Source: Paracoccus tibetensis
GTDB taxonomy: Bacteria > Pseudomonadota > Alphaproteobacteria > Rhodobacterales > Rhodobacteraceae
Assembly (NCBI RefSeq): GCF_900102505.1
Contig: NZ_FMVT01000001.1
Coordinates: 372,001-436,000 of the forward strand
Direction of reading: 5' to 3'
DNA length: 64,000 nucleotides
Shown here: positions 19,885 to 28,675 of the stretch, piece after piece
Layout of the letters: every line of letters starts with the position of its first letter
Numbering within the stretch: position 1 is the first letter of the stretch
Notes under the pieces: generated by a model
What the model was told of the DNA's origin: nothing
The model's input: only the letters and a program-made list of their open reading frames with translations
Database searches by the model: none
Made by a program: the position numbers and the translations under genes

Positions 19885-20002
19885 GCGTCCTCCTCGTCGG
19901 TTCGGCGCCCACGGAACGCCCGGCTGCGGGTATGTCGCACCCCATTGGACGCCGGGGCCGGAACTGTCAAGATCGGGGCCGGACGCAGCAAGGGGCAATC
20001 GG

Positions 20003-20740
20003 ATGAGCGAGTTTCTGGACACCGCCGCAGGTCGGCGCATCGCCTATCAGCGGACGCAGGGGCAGGGGCCGGGGGTCGTCTTTCTCGGCGGGTTCAAGTC
20101 GGACATGACCGGCACCAAGGCGCTGCACCTTCAGGACTGGGCGCAGCGGCGCGGCCGCGCCTTCCTGCGCTTCGACTATTCCGGCCACGGCGCCAGCAGC
20201 GGGCATTTCGAGGAGGGCAGCATCGGGGACTGGGCCGAGGATGCGCGCGCGGTGATCGAGGCGCTGACCGACGGGCCGCAGGTGCTGGTCGGCTCCAGCA
20301 TGGGCGGCTGGATCGCGCTTCTGGTGGCGCGGGCGCTGCCGCATCGGCTGGCGGGGCTGGTGACCATCGCCGCCGCGCCCGACTTCACCGAGCGCGGCTT
20401 CTGGGCGGGCTTCGACGCGCAGCAGCGCGAGGTGCTGATGCGGGCAGGCCGGCTGGAATTGCCGAGCGAGTATGCCGACCAGCCCTATGTCATCACCCGG
20501 CAGCTGATCGAGGATGGCCGGCGAAACCTGGTCATGGACCAGCCCTTGCGGCTGGATTGCCCGGTCCGGCTGCTGCAGGGCACGGCGGATGCCGACGTGC
20601 CGATGTCATGGGCGCTGGACCTGCTGGAGCACCTGGACGCGGCCGACCTGCGCCTGACGCTGGTCAAGGGCGCGGATCACCGCTTCTCGACCCCCGACTG
20701 CCTCAGGATGATCGAGGAGGCGGTCGAGGATCTCGGCTGA
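20003..20740 (+). CDS. Alpha/beta hydrolase, ABHD10-like
   Basis: Product of 245 residues with a complete catalytic triad: the nucleophile Ser in GSSMGGW (about 92), Asp in GTADADVP and His in GADHRFS near the C-terminus. The opening blocks [16 protein letters not shown] and [11 protein letters not shown] are typical of the ABHD10/BEM46-like esterases (depalmitoylase or acyl-glucuronide esterase in animals). The bacterial substrate is unknown. Divergent from thrS; its 3' end lies 12 bases from the phaZ stop. Confidence 0.88.
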   Translation: MSEFLDTAAGRRIAYQRTQGQGPGVVFLGGFKSDMTGTKALHLQDWAQRRGRAFLRFDYSGHGASSGHFEEGSIGDWAEDARAVIEALTDGPQVLVGSSMGGWIALLVARALPHRLAGLVTIAAAPDFTERGFWAGFDAQQREVLMRAGRLELPSEYADQPYVITRQLIEDGRRNLVMDQPLRLDCPVRLLQGTADADVPMSWALDLLEHLDAADLRLTLVKGADHRFSTPDCLRMIEEAVEDLG

Positions 20741-20752
20741 TGCCGATGCCGG

Positions 20753-22099
20753 TCAGACCGGCATCTTGCTGCTGTCCATCGGGTCCGAGACGCCGCAATC
20801 GGCCGCCGCGCCGCCGCGCCTGCGGCGGTTCTTGGGCTTCACGGCGTCGGGCAGGGCGGCATGCTCGTCGATGAAGTCCAGCACCAGCGGGCGGATGTTC
20901 AGCCGCCAGGACTTGCCGGCGAAGATGCCGTAATGGCCCGCCCCGGGTTCGAGATGCTGCTTCTTGCGGTCCTGCGGCAGCCCGGTGCACAGGTCCAGCG
21001 CGGCCACGCATTGCCCCGGCGCCGAGATGTCGTCATTCGCCCCCTCGACCGTCATCACCGCCACGTCGGTGATCTTGCCGATGTCGACCGGCCGGCCGTT
21101 CACGCTGAAGCGGTTCTGCGCGATCTCGAGCCGCTTGAAGATGCGGTCCACGGTCGACAGGTAGAACTCGGCCGTCATGTCCATCACGGCGAGATATTCG
21201 TCGTAGAACTTGTTGTGCTTGTCGCCCTCGGAGGCGGTGCCGCGGGCCTCGGCGAAGATCTGGTTCAGGAAGGCGCGGGTATGCGTCTCGCCGTTCATCG
21301 CGATGAAGGACGACAACTGCGCGAGGCCCGGATAGACCATCCGGCCGGCGCCGCGGTATTTGAAGCCCACCGACTGGATGACCAGATGCTCCAGCTCGCC
21401 CATCGTCACGCGGTTGCCGAAATCCGTGACCTCGGTCGCGGCGGCATCGGGATCGACCGGGCCGCCGATCAGGACCAGCGTGCGCGGCTGCGCGGCGGGA
21501 TCCTCCTCGGCCAGCATCGCCGTCGCGGCCAGGGCCAGCGGCGCGGGCTGGCAGACGGCGACGACGTTGGTGTCCGGGCCGAGATGGCGGATGAAATCGA
21601 CGAGATACTGGGTGTAGTCCTCGACGTCGAACTTGCCCTCCGACACCGGGATGTCGCGGGCGTTGTGCCAGTCGGTGACGTAGACCTCGCAATCGGGCAG
21701 CAGCGAGGTCACGGTCGAGCGCATGAGCGTCGCGTAATGGCCCGACATCGGCGCGACCAGCAGCACCTTCCTCAGGCGCGGCTCGCGCCGGGCGACGCGG
21801 AAATGCACCAGGTCGCCGAAGGCGCGGCGGATCACCGGCTCGACATAGACGATGTGGTCCTGCCCGTCCTCGCCCGGGATCGCGGGGATCTGCCAGCCCG
21901 GCTTGATCACCATGCGGGCGAAGCTGCGTTCGGTCACGCGGCCCCAAGCCCCCATGAGCTTCAGCGCCGGATGCGGCACCATCGCGAAGATGGGATAGGA
22001 GGCAATGGCCCGGGCGGTGGCGCCCAGCCATTCGTTCGTGTTGCGGATCGTCTCCATCGCGTCATACGAGACGATCCCGCGGAATCCGTTCTTCGACAT
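20753..22099 (-). CDS. phaZ: Intracellular polyhydroxyalkanoate depolymerase
   Basis: Mobilises PHB granules. The 448-residue product has the block VAPMSGHYATLMR and a nucleophile in VAVCQPAPL at Cys183, the cysteine type and position known from the intracellular enzyme PhaZa1 of Cupriavidus. A likely His lies in EPGAGHYGIF. There is no signal peptide. The last 30 or so residues are basic and unlike the core (KPKNRRRRGGAAA). It is divergent from phaC, the usual arrangement in Rhodobacterales. Confidence 0.95.
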   Translation of the reverse strand: MSKNGFRGIVSYDAMETIRNTNEWLGATARAIASYPIFAMVPHPALKLMGAWGRVTERSFARMVIKPGWQIPAIPGEDGQDHIVYVEPVIRRAFGDLVHFRVARREPRLRKVLLVAPMSGHYATLMRSTVTSLLPDCEVYVTDWHNARDIPVSEGKFDVEDYTQYLVDFIRHLGPDTNVVAVCQPAPLALAATAMLAEEDPAAQPRTLVLIGGPVDPDAAATEVTDFGNRVTMGELEHLVIQSVGFKYRGAGRMVYPGLAQLSSFIAMNGETHTRAFLNQIFAEARGTASEGDKHNKFYDEYLAVMDMTAEFYLSTVDRIFKRLEIAQNRFSVNGRPVDIGKITDVAVMTVEGANDDISAPGQCVAALDLCTGLPQDRKKQHLEPGAGHYGIFAGKSWRLNIRPLVLDFIDEHAALPDAVKPKNRRRRGGAAADCGVSDPMDSSKMPV

Positions 22100-22222
22100 G
22101 CAAATCCACCGTTCGCTGCTGCCGGCTCAGCGAGAAAAGGCTGCGCCGGGGGAATGACCCGGGTTTACCCCGTTCGTGGCCTGCGCGTATCATCACGTCA
22201 CATCTAGGGGGGATGAAGCACG

Positions 22223-24580
22223 ATGGCAAGGAAATCGACGCCCACCGGAGCGACTGGCGGCAGCAACGTGGCCAAAAAATCCGTCAAATCGGCAGGACCT
22301 GCCGGCGCGAAGGGCAAGGCGAAGCCGGCCGACGCCGCAGCGGGTGCCGAGACGTCCACGGCCCCCGAGGCGCAGGCCGCGATGCCGGGCACCGCGCCCG
22401 CGGCGCGCTCCCGCCGCCGTGCCGGCAAGGCGGCAGGCCCGTCGGCCGCCGCATCCGCGCAGGCGGCTGACAGTCCGCCCACCGAGAACTCGCCCGCTGG
22501 CAACCCTTCCGCTGGCAGCCCTCCCGCCGACACCCCGCCTGCGGACAATCCGCCTGTCGGCGATCCCGCCGACACGCCGCCCGCCGAGACCCCGCCGCTG
22601 GAGGCTCCGCCCGTCGAGGCGCCGCCTTCGGACGCGCCTGGCGACATGCCCCCGGCCGAGGAGCCGCCGGCCGAGATCGAGGACGTGCCCGTCTCGCCGG
22701 CCGCCGCGCCCGGCAGCTCTGCCGCCCCGGCCGCGGCGGACGTCGCCGCAGCCGCCGAGCACGACGCCGAGGATGGGATGGCCGCCGCCCGCAGCCTGCT
22801 GGCGCAGATGGCCCGCTCCAGCCACGCGCCGACGGCCCGCAAGCTGGCCGAGAACATCGAGCGGATCGAGCAGCTGGGCCACCGCCTGATGGCGGCCTTT
22901 TCGGAACGCGGGATGCCGAACCCGGGCGTGCAGGGGCCGGGACCGGACCTGATGCGCGCCGCCGCGCAGGGCTTCGTGAAGACGCTGACCGACCAGCCCG
23001 CGCGCATGATCGAGCAGCAGGTGAACTACTGGGGCGAGACGCTGAAGAACTACGCCAAGGCGCAGGCCGCGCTGGCGAAGGGGCAGCTGACCGCGCCCGA
23101 GGATGACAGCCCGGCGGACCGGCGCTTCGCCAACCCGCTCTGGCAGACGCATCCCTATTTCAACCTGGTCAAGAAGCAGTACCTGACCAATGCGAACGCC
23201 CTGCGCGAGGCCGCGGCCGCGCTGGAGCTGCCCGACGAGATCGCCCGCCGGCGCATCACCTGGCTGACGAACCAGATCGTCGACATGCTGGCGCCGACGA
23301 ACTTCCTGGCGACCAATCCCGACGCGCTGGAGAAGGCCGTCGCGACCGAGGGGGAAAGCCTCGTGCGCGGGCTCGAGAACCTCGTGCGCGACGTCGAGCA
23401 GAACCAGGGCGAGATGATCGTCTCGCTGGCCGACCGCAACGCCTTTGTCGTGGGCGAGAACGTCGGCACCGCGCCCGGCTCGGTCGTCCACCGCACGCCG
23501 CTGTTCGAGCTGATCCAGTACGCGCCGACGACCGAGCAGGTCCATGCCGTCCCGCTGCTGATCTTCCCGCCCTGGATCAACAAGTTCTACATCCTCGACC
23601 TCAAGCCCGAGAACAGCCTGATCCGCTGGCTGGTCTCGCAGGGGCACACGCTGTTCGTGGTCAGCTGGAAGAACCCCGGCGTCGAGATGGCCGAAACCGG
23701 GATGGAGGATTACGTCTCGGCCTATCTCGACGCGATGGACAAGGTGCGCGAGCTGACGGCGCAGAAGAAGCTGAACGTCGTCGGCTACTGCATCGCCGGC
23801 ACGACGCTGTCGCTGACGCTGGCGCTGCTGAAGAAGCGCGGCGACGACCGGGTGAACTCGGCCACGCTGTTCACCGCGCTGACCGACTTCTCGGACCAGG
23901 GCGAGTTCACCACCTTCCTGCAGGACGACTTCGTCAACGGCATCGCCGAGGAGATCGAGCGGCACGGGCTGATGCGCGCGCGGCTGATGTCGCGCACGAT
24001 GAGCTTCCTGAGGGCGAACGACCTGGTCTGGGGACCGGCGATCCGCAGCTACATGCTGGGCGAGACGCCGCCGGCCTTCGACCTGCTGTTCTGGAACGGC
24101 GACAGCACGAACCTGCCGGGCAAGATGGCGATGCAGTACCTGCGCGGGCTCTGCCAGCGGAACGGCTTTGCCACCGACGGCTTCGAGCTGATGGGCCAGA
24201 CGCTGACGCTCGGCGACGTGGACGTGCCGGTCTGCGCCATCGCCTGCGAATCCGACCACATCGCGCCGTGGAAGGATTGCTGGCGCGGCGTGGCGCGGAT
24301 GGGCACGAAGGACAAGACCTTCATCCTGTCCGAATCGGGCCACATCGCCGGGATCGTGAACCCGCCCAGCAAGAAGAAGTACGGCCATTACATCGGCAGC
24401 ACCGACTTCGGGGGCGATCATGCCGCGTGGCGCGAATCGGCGACGCTGACGCCGGGCAGCTGGTGGCCGCACTGGGCGGAGTGGCTGGCGGCACGGTCGG
24501 GCGACATCGTCGAGGCGCGCCATCCGCAGGACGAGATCGAGCCCTCGCCCGGCAGCTACGTCCACGAACGCGCGATCTGA
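22223..24580 (+). CDS. phaC: Class I PHA synthase with long N-terminal extension
   Basis: Polymerises 3-hydroxyacyl-CoA into PHA at granule surfaces. The catalytic domain has the synthase box GYCIAGT (521-527, nucleophile Cys523), Asp678 in CESDHIAPW and His707 in SGHIAGIVNPP. At 785 residues it is about 190-200 longer than usual class I enzymes. The extra part (about 1-185) starts Lys/Ala-rich and continues with irregular repeats of the PPAD/PPAE/PPVE kind. The frame is open and in phase throughout, so this is not an artefact of a frameshift. Divergent from phaZ, followed by phaP. Confidence 0.94.
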   Translation: MARKSTPTGATGGSNVAKKSVKSAGPAGAKGKAKPADAAAGAETSTAPEAQAAMPGTAPAARSRRRAGKAAGPSAAASAQAADSPPTENSPAGNPSAGSPPADTPPADNPPVGDPADTPPAETPPLEAPPVEAPPSDAPGDMPPAEEPPAEIEDVPVSPAAAPGSSAAPAAADVAAAAEHDAEDGMAAARSLLAQMARSSHAPTARKLAENIERIEQLGHRLMAAFSERGMPNPGVQGPGPDLMRAAAQGFVKTLTDQPARMIEQQVNYWGETLKNYAKAQAALAKGQLTAPEDDSPADRRFANPLWQTHPYFNLVKKQYLTNANALREAAAALELPDEIARRRITWLTNQIVDMLAPTNFLATNPDALEKAVATEGESLVRGLENLVRDVEQNQGEMIVSLADRNAFVVGENVGTAPGSVVHRTPLFELIQYAPTTEQVHAVPLLIFPPWINKFYILDLKPENSLIRWLVSQGHTLFVVSWKNPGVEMAETGMEDYVSAYLDAMDKVRELTAQKKLNVVGYCIAGTTLSLTLALLKKRGDDRVNSATLFTALTDFSDQGEFTTFLQDDFVNGIAEEIERHGLMRARLMSRTMSFLRANDLVWGPAIRSYMLGETPPAFDLLFWNGDSTNLPGKMAMQYLRGLCQRNGFATDGFELMGQTLTLGDVDVPVCAIACESDHIAPWKDCWRGVARMGTKDKTFILSESGHIAGIVNPPSKKKYGHYIGSTDFGGDHAAWRESATLTPGSWWPHWAEWLAARSGDIVEARHPQDEIEPSPGSYVHERAI

Positions 24581-24643
24581 GCGCGTTCGATCCTGCCTTG
24601 TCAGGGGCTTGCGGACACATGCGCGAAAACCCGCGAATTTACG

Positions 24644-24654
24644 CTGCGTCGCAG
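24644..24654. promoter_or_regulatory. Candidate PhaR box 1
   Basis: CTGC-GTC-GCAG matches the CTGC-N3-GCAG sequence reported for Rhodobacter PhaR. It lies just upstream of the phaP -35 box. Confidence 0.6.
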
Positions 24655-24661
24655 AAAAATC

Positions 24662-24690
24662 TTGAAATGCTGCGGTGCAGCATTCATATT
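24662..24690 (+). promoter_or_regulatory. phaP promoter with PhaR box 2 in the spacer
   Basis: TTGAAA (24662-24667) and CATATT (24685-24690) are 17 bases apart. The spacer holds a perfect inverted repeat, ATGCTGC-GGT-GCAGCAT (24667-24683), which contains CTGC-N3-GCAG. A repressor there would block RNA polymerase directly. Confidence 0.75.
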
Positions 24691-24764
24691 GGGGTCACTG
24701 AACGAATGCGGTGACCATGACGGGCGAGGGCCCTCGACGCGCGCCGCCTGAAAGGAGAACTGGA

Positions 24765-25232
24765 ATGGCTAAGACCCCTGATTTCGCGAAAACGATGCAG
24801 GACATGATGTCGAACTTCCCGGTCGACACCAGCTCGATGCAGGAAGCGATGAAGTCGCAGAGCCTCCTGGGCGAGCGCCTGGCCCGCGTGGCCCTGTCCG
24901 CCGCCGAGCGTTCGACCGAGATCTCGGCACGTTGGGCCAAGGACTCGATCGCCCGCATGGGCGAGTTGGCCGCGGTCCGCGAGGAGCCTTCGGAATACGC
25001 CAAGGCCTACAGCGACTTCGCGTCGGCCGCCGCTGAGATGGCTGCCGAGCACATGGCCGCCTATGCCGAGGTCGCCAAGAAGGTCCAGATGGACACCGTC
25101 GACCTGATGCTGACCGCCGGCAAGGACATCGCCGCCGACGCTCAGAAAGTCGCCGAGAACACCACGCGCGACGTGCAAGCCGCCGTGAAGAAGGCTCCGT
25201 CGGTCGCCCCGAACGCGGCCGCCGCGAAGTAA
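24765..25232 (+). CDS. phaP: Phasin (PHA granule-associated protein)
   Basis: Product of 154 residues, Ala/Glu/Lys-rich and almost wholly amphipathic helix, without signal peptide or cysteine. It resembles phasins of the PhaP family (AERSTEISARWAKDSIARM, AAEHMAAYAEVAKKVQMDTV). Phasins coat PHA granules and set their size. The start follows AAAGGAG (24751-24757). It has its own promoter with two PhaR-type boxes and a terminator-like hairpin at 25268-25291. No phaR gene follows within the window, although in several relatives it does. Confidence 0.92.
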   Translation: MAKTPDFAKTMQDMMSNFPVDTSSMQEAMKSQSLLGERLARVALSAAERSTEISARWAKDSIARMGELAAVREEPSEYAKAYSDFASAAAEMAAEHMAAYAEVAKKVQMDTVDLMLTAGKDIAADAQKVAENTTRDVQAAVKKAPSVAPNAAAAK

Positions 25233-25267
25233 GCGCTTTCTAAGCGTAGCGAGTGGCAAGTTTGCAG

Positions 25268-25291
25268 CAGGGCGGGGGCAACCCCGCCCTG
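25268..25291 (+). terminator. Hairpin after phaP
   Basis: A 10-bp perfect stem (25268-25277 with 25282-25291) and GCAA loop, 35 bases past the phaP stop. The T-tract is poor, so termination may be partial. It also lies downstream of the convergent small gene. Confidence 0.6.
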
Positions 25292-25326
25292 TCATGCATT
25301 CTACGGTCCTGCATTTCCGCCGCGGT

Positions 25327-25485
25327 TCAGCCGCCGCCGATCCCGGTCGGGATCTTGCCGCTGCCGCCGCATTCGGCGCATTCGCGTCCGTCGACCCGCC
25401 CGCTGCCGTTGCAGGCGCGGCAGACGTTCTCGCCGGCGCCCGGTGCGTCGGCCGGGACTTCGTCAGGGTTCTTGTCTTGGCTCAT
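25327..25485 (-). CDS. Small zinc-ribbon protein (DnaJ-type CxxCxGxG repeats)
   Basis: A 52-residue frame from ATG at 25485 (GAGG upstream) to TGA at 25327. It carries two copies of the DnaJ central-domain motif, CRACNGSGR (22-30) and CAECGGSGK (36-44), so four cysteines could hold one zinc ion. The N-terminal 20 residues are acidic and the C-terminal tail is Gly-rich. There is no J-domain. A scaffold or chaperone-accessory role is a guess. It is convergent with phaP. Confidence 0.72.
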   Translation of the reverse strand: MSQDKNPDEVPADAPGAGENVCRACNGSGRVDGRECAECGGSGKIPTGIGGG

Positions 25486-25610
25486 GGGGCACCTCGCTTC
25501 TCGTGCCCCGGTGAACCCTGAAACATGCCCGATGTTCCTGCGCCCGGCGCAGGGGCGGCCAGACAGGGCCGGGCTGGCCGAAGCCGCTGCCGCGCGGGCC
25601 GCCGCCGGCG

Positions 25611-26588
25611 CTACGGGATCAGGACCGTGGCCCCTGTCGTCCTGCGCGCCTCGAGCGCGGCATGGGCCTGCGCCGCCTCGGCCAGCGGGAAGCTCTGGCG
25701 CGGCTCCGAGCGGATCTCGCCGCGCGCGACTGCGGCGAAGAGGTCGGCGGCGCGGGCGCGCAGCTCGGCCGGGTCGGCGATGTAGTGAAACAGGACCGGC
25801 CGCGTGGCCTTGGCCGACTTCGCCGCAAGATCGGCGAAGGTGAAGCCGGTGATCGGGCCAGAGGCCTGGCCGAAGCAGACATAGCTGCCCCGCCGCGCCA
25901 GCGCCGCCATCGAGCCGCGCCAGGTCGCCTCGCCCACGCCGTCATAGACGGCGTCGACGCCGCGACCCTCCGTCAGACGCGCAACCTCGGCCGCGAAGTC
26001 CTGCGCGTCGTAGTCGATGACATGGGCATAGCCATGCGCGGCGGCCAGCGCGCATTTCGCCGCGCCGCCGGCCGTGCCGATCGCGGTGACGCCCCTCGCC
26101 GCCAGCCACTGGCCCAGCAGAAGACCCACCCCGCCGGCCGCCGCGTGGACGAGCACGGTCTGACCGGGCTGCACCGCATGGCTGTCATGGATCAGGTAAT
26201 GCGCCGTCAGCCCCTTCAGCATCAAGGTGGCGGCAACCTTGTCGCTGACGCCCTCGGGGATCGGCACGACCCGGTCCGCGGCGATGACGCGCGCCGAGGC
26301 ATAAGCGCCCAAGGGCTGGGTGTAGGCCACGCGGTCGCCGGGCCTGAGGTCGGAGACGCCCTCGCCGACCGCCTCGATGGTGCCGGCGCCCTCGGAGCCG
26401 ACGATCAGATCCCGCTCGACCGGCCAGGGATAGGTGCCGCTGCGGTGATAGACGTCGATGAAGTTCAGCCCCACGGCCGTCTGGCGCAGGAGGATCTCGC
26501 CCGGGCCGGGCCGGGGCGTGTCGATCCGGGTGCGGCGGAACTGGTCGGGTCCGCCGGGGGCGGCGGCGGTGATGGCATAGTCGGACAT
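25611..26588 (-). CDS. qor: Zinc-free NADPH:quinone oxidoreductase
   Basis: Medium-chain dehydrogenase/reductase of 325 residues, the usual quinone reductase length. GroES-like N-terminal domain (VGLNFIDVYHRSGTYP) and Rossmann domain with AAAGGVG at 149-155. Zinc ligands are absent. It reduces quinones or enones with NADPH. Last gene of the minus-strand run, eight bases after the SDR gene. Within this cluster it could reduce an enoyl or quinone intermediate, but the substrate is not evident. Confidence 0.9.
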   Translation of the reverse strand: MSDYAITAAAPGGPDQFRRTRIDTPRPGPGEILLRQTAVGLNFIDVYHRSGTYPWPVERDLIVGSEGAGTIEAVGEGVSDLRPGDRVAYTQPLGAYASARVIAADRVVPIPEGVSDKVAATLMLKGLTAHYLIHDSHAVQPGQTVLVHAAAGGVGLLLGQWLAARGVTAIGTAGGAAKCALAAAHGYAHVIDYDAQDFAAEVARLTEGRGVDAVYDGVGEATWRGSMAALARRGSYVCFGQASGPITGFTFADLAAKSAKATRPVLFHYIADPAELRARAADLFAAVARGEIRSEPRQSFPLAEAAQAHAALEARRTTGATVLIP

Positions 26589-26596
26589 CGAGGGCC

Positions 26597-27364
26597 TCAC
26601 AGCGCGGAAAGAAGGTGGCCGCCATCGGCCACGAGGACAGAGCCGGTCATGAAGCTGCCCGCATCCGAGGCGAGCAGCAAGAGCGGACCGGACAGCTCGG
26701 CCGCCCGGCCGAGCCGGCGCTGCGGGATGCGGCGCACCTGGGCCTGTCCGGCCTCGGTGGCGAAGAAGTCGCGGTTGAGGTCGGTCTCCACATAGCCCGG
26801 CGCCAGCGCGTTCACGCGGATGCCGTGGCGCGCCCATTCCAGCGCGTGCTGGCGCGTCAGCTGGATCAGCGCCGCCTTCGAGGTCGCATAGGCCGACACC
26901 CCCGCGCCCTGTCGCAGCCCGAGGATCGAGGCCACGTTGACGATCGCCCCCGGCCGCCCCGCCGCGACGAGCCGTCCGGCGACCGCGACGGACATGCGCC
27001 GCGCGCCGTCGAGGTTCACCCCCATGACCTGCGCCCAATTCTCGTCGCTCTGCCGGAGGGCCGCGCCCGGCGCGGCGATGCCGCTGTTGTTCACCAGCAG
27101 GTCCACCGGAGCGCCGGCCAGCGCCTCGGCCTGCGCGACGGCGTCGCTCACGCTGTGGGGGTCGGTCACGTCGAGCGCGACCACCGCGGCGCCGGGCAGA
27201 TCCGCCGCCAGCGCCTCCATGGCGGCGACGCGGCGGGCGGCCATGACGACCCTTGCCCCCGCCGCGGACAGGCTGCGCGCGAACTCGGCCCCAAGCGCGC
27301 CCGAGGCGCCGGTCACCAGCGCCACGCGGCCGTCCAGCCGGAAGGCTGTCGGAAGGTCAGTCAC
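26597..27364 (-). CDS. Short-chain dehydrogenase/reductase
   Basis: Classical SDR of 255 residues. Nucleotide-binding TGASGALG at 18-25, NNSG near 92-95, catalytic Ser146 (NVAS), Tyr159 and Lys163 (YATSK). It uses NAD(P)(H) to interconvert an alcohol and a ketone or aldehyde. The start is a GTG at 27364 inside the end of the upstream small gene (8-base overlap), so translation is coupled. Probably the 3-hydroxyacyl or related oxidation step of the catabolic cluster; the substrate is inferred only. Confidence 0.92.
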   Translation of the reverse strand: MTDLPTAFRLDGRVALVTGASGALGAEFARSLSAAGARVVMAARRVAAMEALAADLPGAAVVALDVTDPHSVSDAVAQAEALAGAPVDLLVNNSGIAAPGAALRQSDENWAQVMGVNLDGARRMSVAVAGRLVAAGRPGAIVNVASILGLRQGAGVSAYATSKAALIQLTRQHALEWARHGIRVNALAPGYVETDLNRDFFATEAGQAQVRRIPQRRLGRAAELSGPLLLLASDAGSFMTGSVLVADGGHLLSAL

Positions 27365-27671
27365 GGCATTCTCCTTCGGTCAGCGCGCGGTCGTCCGGGG
27401 CCAGCGCGGCAGGGTCGGTCACCCAGGCCCGGCGGCGGGCATCCGCCACTAGCGCCGCAAACAGCGCGGCATCGTCGTCATGCGCTCCGGCACGAAGCGC
27501 CGCGACATCCGGCTCGGGCGACGCGCCCGCCGGCAGGGACAGCGCCCGCCGGGCGGTCGCCAGCGCGTTGGCGGCCAGCAGCGCGTGGTAGCGCGCATCC
27601 GGTCCGCCGGGCGCGACGTCGCGGCGCAGCGAGGTCTCGGCCTCGGCGATCAGGTCGAGGGCGGGGTTCAT
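27357..27671 (-). CDS. DUF6285-like small protein
   Basis: Product of 104 residues, Ala/Arg-rich and probably helical, with the pattern RYHALLAANALATARRAL. Proteins of this kind commonly sit next to the phosphotransferase and acyl-CoA dehydrogenase found here; I believe they are classed as DUF6285. It overlaps both neighbours (ATGA with the phosphotransferase, 8 bases with the SDR). Function unknown; an accessory to the neighbouring kinase-like enzyme is plausible. Confidence 0.72.
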   Translation of the reverse strand: MNPALDLIAEAETSLRRDVAPGGPDARYHALLAANALATARRALSLPAGASPEPDVAALRAGAHDDDAALFAALVADARRRAWVTDPAALAPDDRALTEGECRD

Positions 27672-28675
27672 GCGGCCTCCGGTCGGGTCATCTGCAGAAG
27701 CTGGTATTCCAGCGTGTCGGCGATGCGCCCGGTCAGCGCCAGGTGCAGCGAGCGTTCGGCCCCGCTGGCATGGCGGTCGCCCTGCTGCAGCGCGATCACC
27801 GCCCACCGGGCATGGGCCAGCACCTCCCACCAGGCGACGCGCGCCGGGTCGGGGACCGTGCCGCCGGCCCCGGCGTAGCCGGCCAGCACGTCCTGGCGCG
27901 AGGCGATGCCGCCCCCGTCCAAGTCCGGGCGCGAGAAGCGCCAGCAGCGGGCGCAGAACCAGCCGAGATCGCTGGCCGGGTCCGACCAGCCGGCGAATTC
28001 CCAGTCCAGCACCGCCGTCAGCCCTTGGCCATCGACCAGGAAATTCCCGCTGCGGAAGTCCTGATGGGTCAGCGTCACGGGTCCCGGCGGGGGTGCGTGG
28101 CGCTCGGCCCATCGCAGCGCCCATTCGAGGCCGGGGCGCGGGGCGGGCCGGGCGTCCAGCCAGGCGCGCAGCAGCGCCACCGCCTCGAGGGCCGGATCGG
28201 CGGGGCGGGGGCCGAGGATGGCGGCCAGCCCGGCATCGGGCCGAACGGCATGGATCAGCGCCATCTGGCGGCCCAGCTCGCAGCCCAGCTCGGCGCGGTC
28301 GCCGCCGAGGGTCAGGTCGCGCACCACCTTGGGGCCGTAGCCCGTCCCCGAGACCCAGGCCATGGCTGCGAAGGGTGCCCCGAGGATCGCGGGGTCGTCG
28401 CAGAAGCCCAAGGGTTCGGGCACGCGCACCCCGGCGCGATGGGCGGCCGCGATCAGCGCGTATTCCTCGGCGCGCGAGCGGCTGGCGGCGATCGTGGCCG
28501 GCGCGTCGCGGCGGATCACCAGGCGCCGCGTCTGCTCGCCGGCCTGGGCGGTGACGGCCCAGTTTTCCTGGATCGCGCCGCCCGACAGCTTCTCGGCGGC
28601 GACAACCCGCGCGCCGGGCATGTCCAGCGCATCGGAAAGCCAGGCATTCAGCGCGGGGTTGTCCGTCAGGCTCAT
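27668..28675 (-). CDS. APH/ACAD10-type phosphotransferase
   Basis: Aminoglycoside-phosphotransferase fold protein of 335 residues. The catalytic loop THQDFRSGN and the metal-binding D-W-E (VLDWEFAG) are intact. An N-terminal Gly-rich segment precedes RRLVIRRD with the likely ATP-binding residue. In mammals ACAD10/ACAD11 fuse such a domain to an acyl-CoA dehydrogenase; they phosphorylate 4-hydroxyacyl-CoAs so that the phosphate can be eliminated. Here the two functions are separate genes overlapping by four bases. That makes hydroxyacyl-CoA phosphorylation a reasonable hypothesis, not drug resistance. Confidence 0.85.
   Translation of the reverse strand: MSLTDNPALNAWLSDALDMPGARVVAAEKLSGGAIQENWAVTAQAGEQTRRLVIRRDAPATIAASRSRAEEYALIAAAHRAGVRVPEPLGFCDDPAILGAPFAAMAWVSGTGYGPKVVRDLTLGGDRAELGCELGRQMALIHAVRPDAGLAAILGPRPADPALEAVALLRAWLDARPAPRPGLEWALRWAERHAPPPGPVTLTHQDFRSGNFLVDGQGLTAVLDWEFAGWSDPASDLGWFCARCWRFSRPDLDGGGIASRQDVLAGYAGAGGTVPDPARVAWWEVLAHARWAVIALQQGDRHASGAERSLHLALTGRIADTLEYQLLQMTRPEAA

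Noticed and set aside
27668..28675. Aminoglycoside resistance gene
   Set aside because: The APH fold is shared, but overlap with an acyl-CoA dehydrogenase gene and the ACAD10-like context point to a metabolic kinase.
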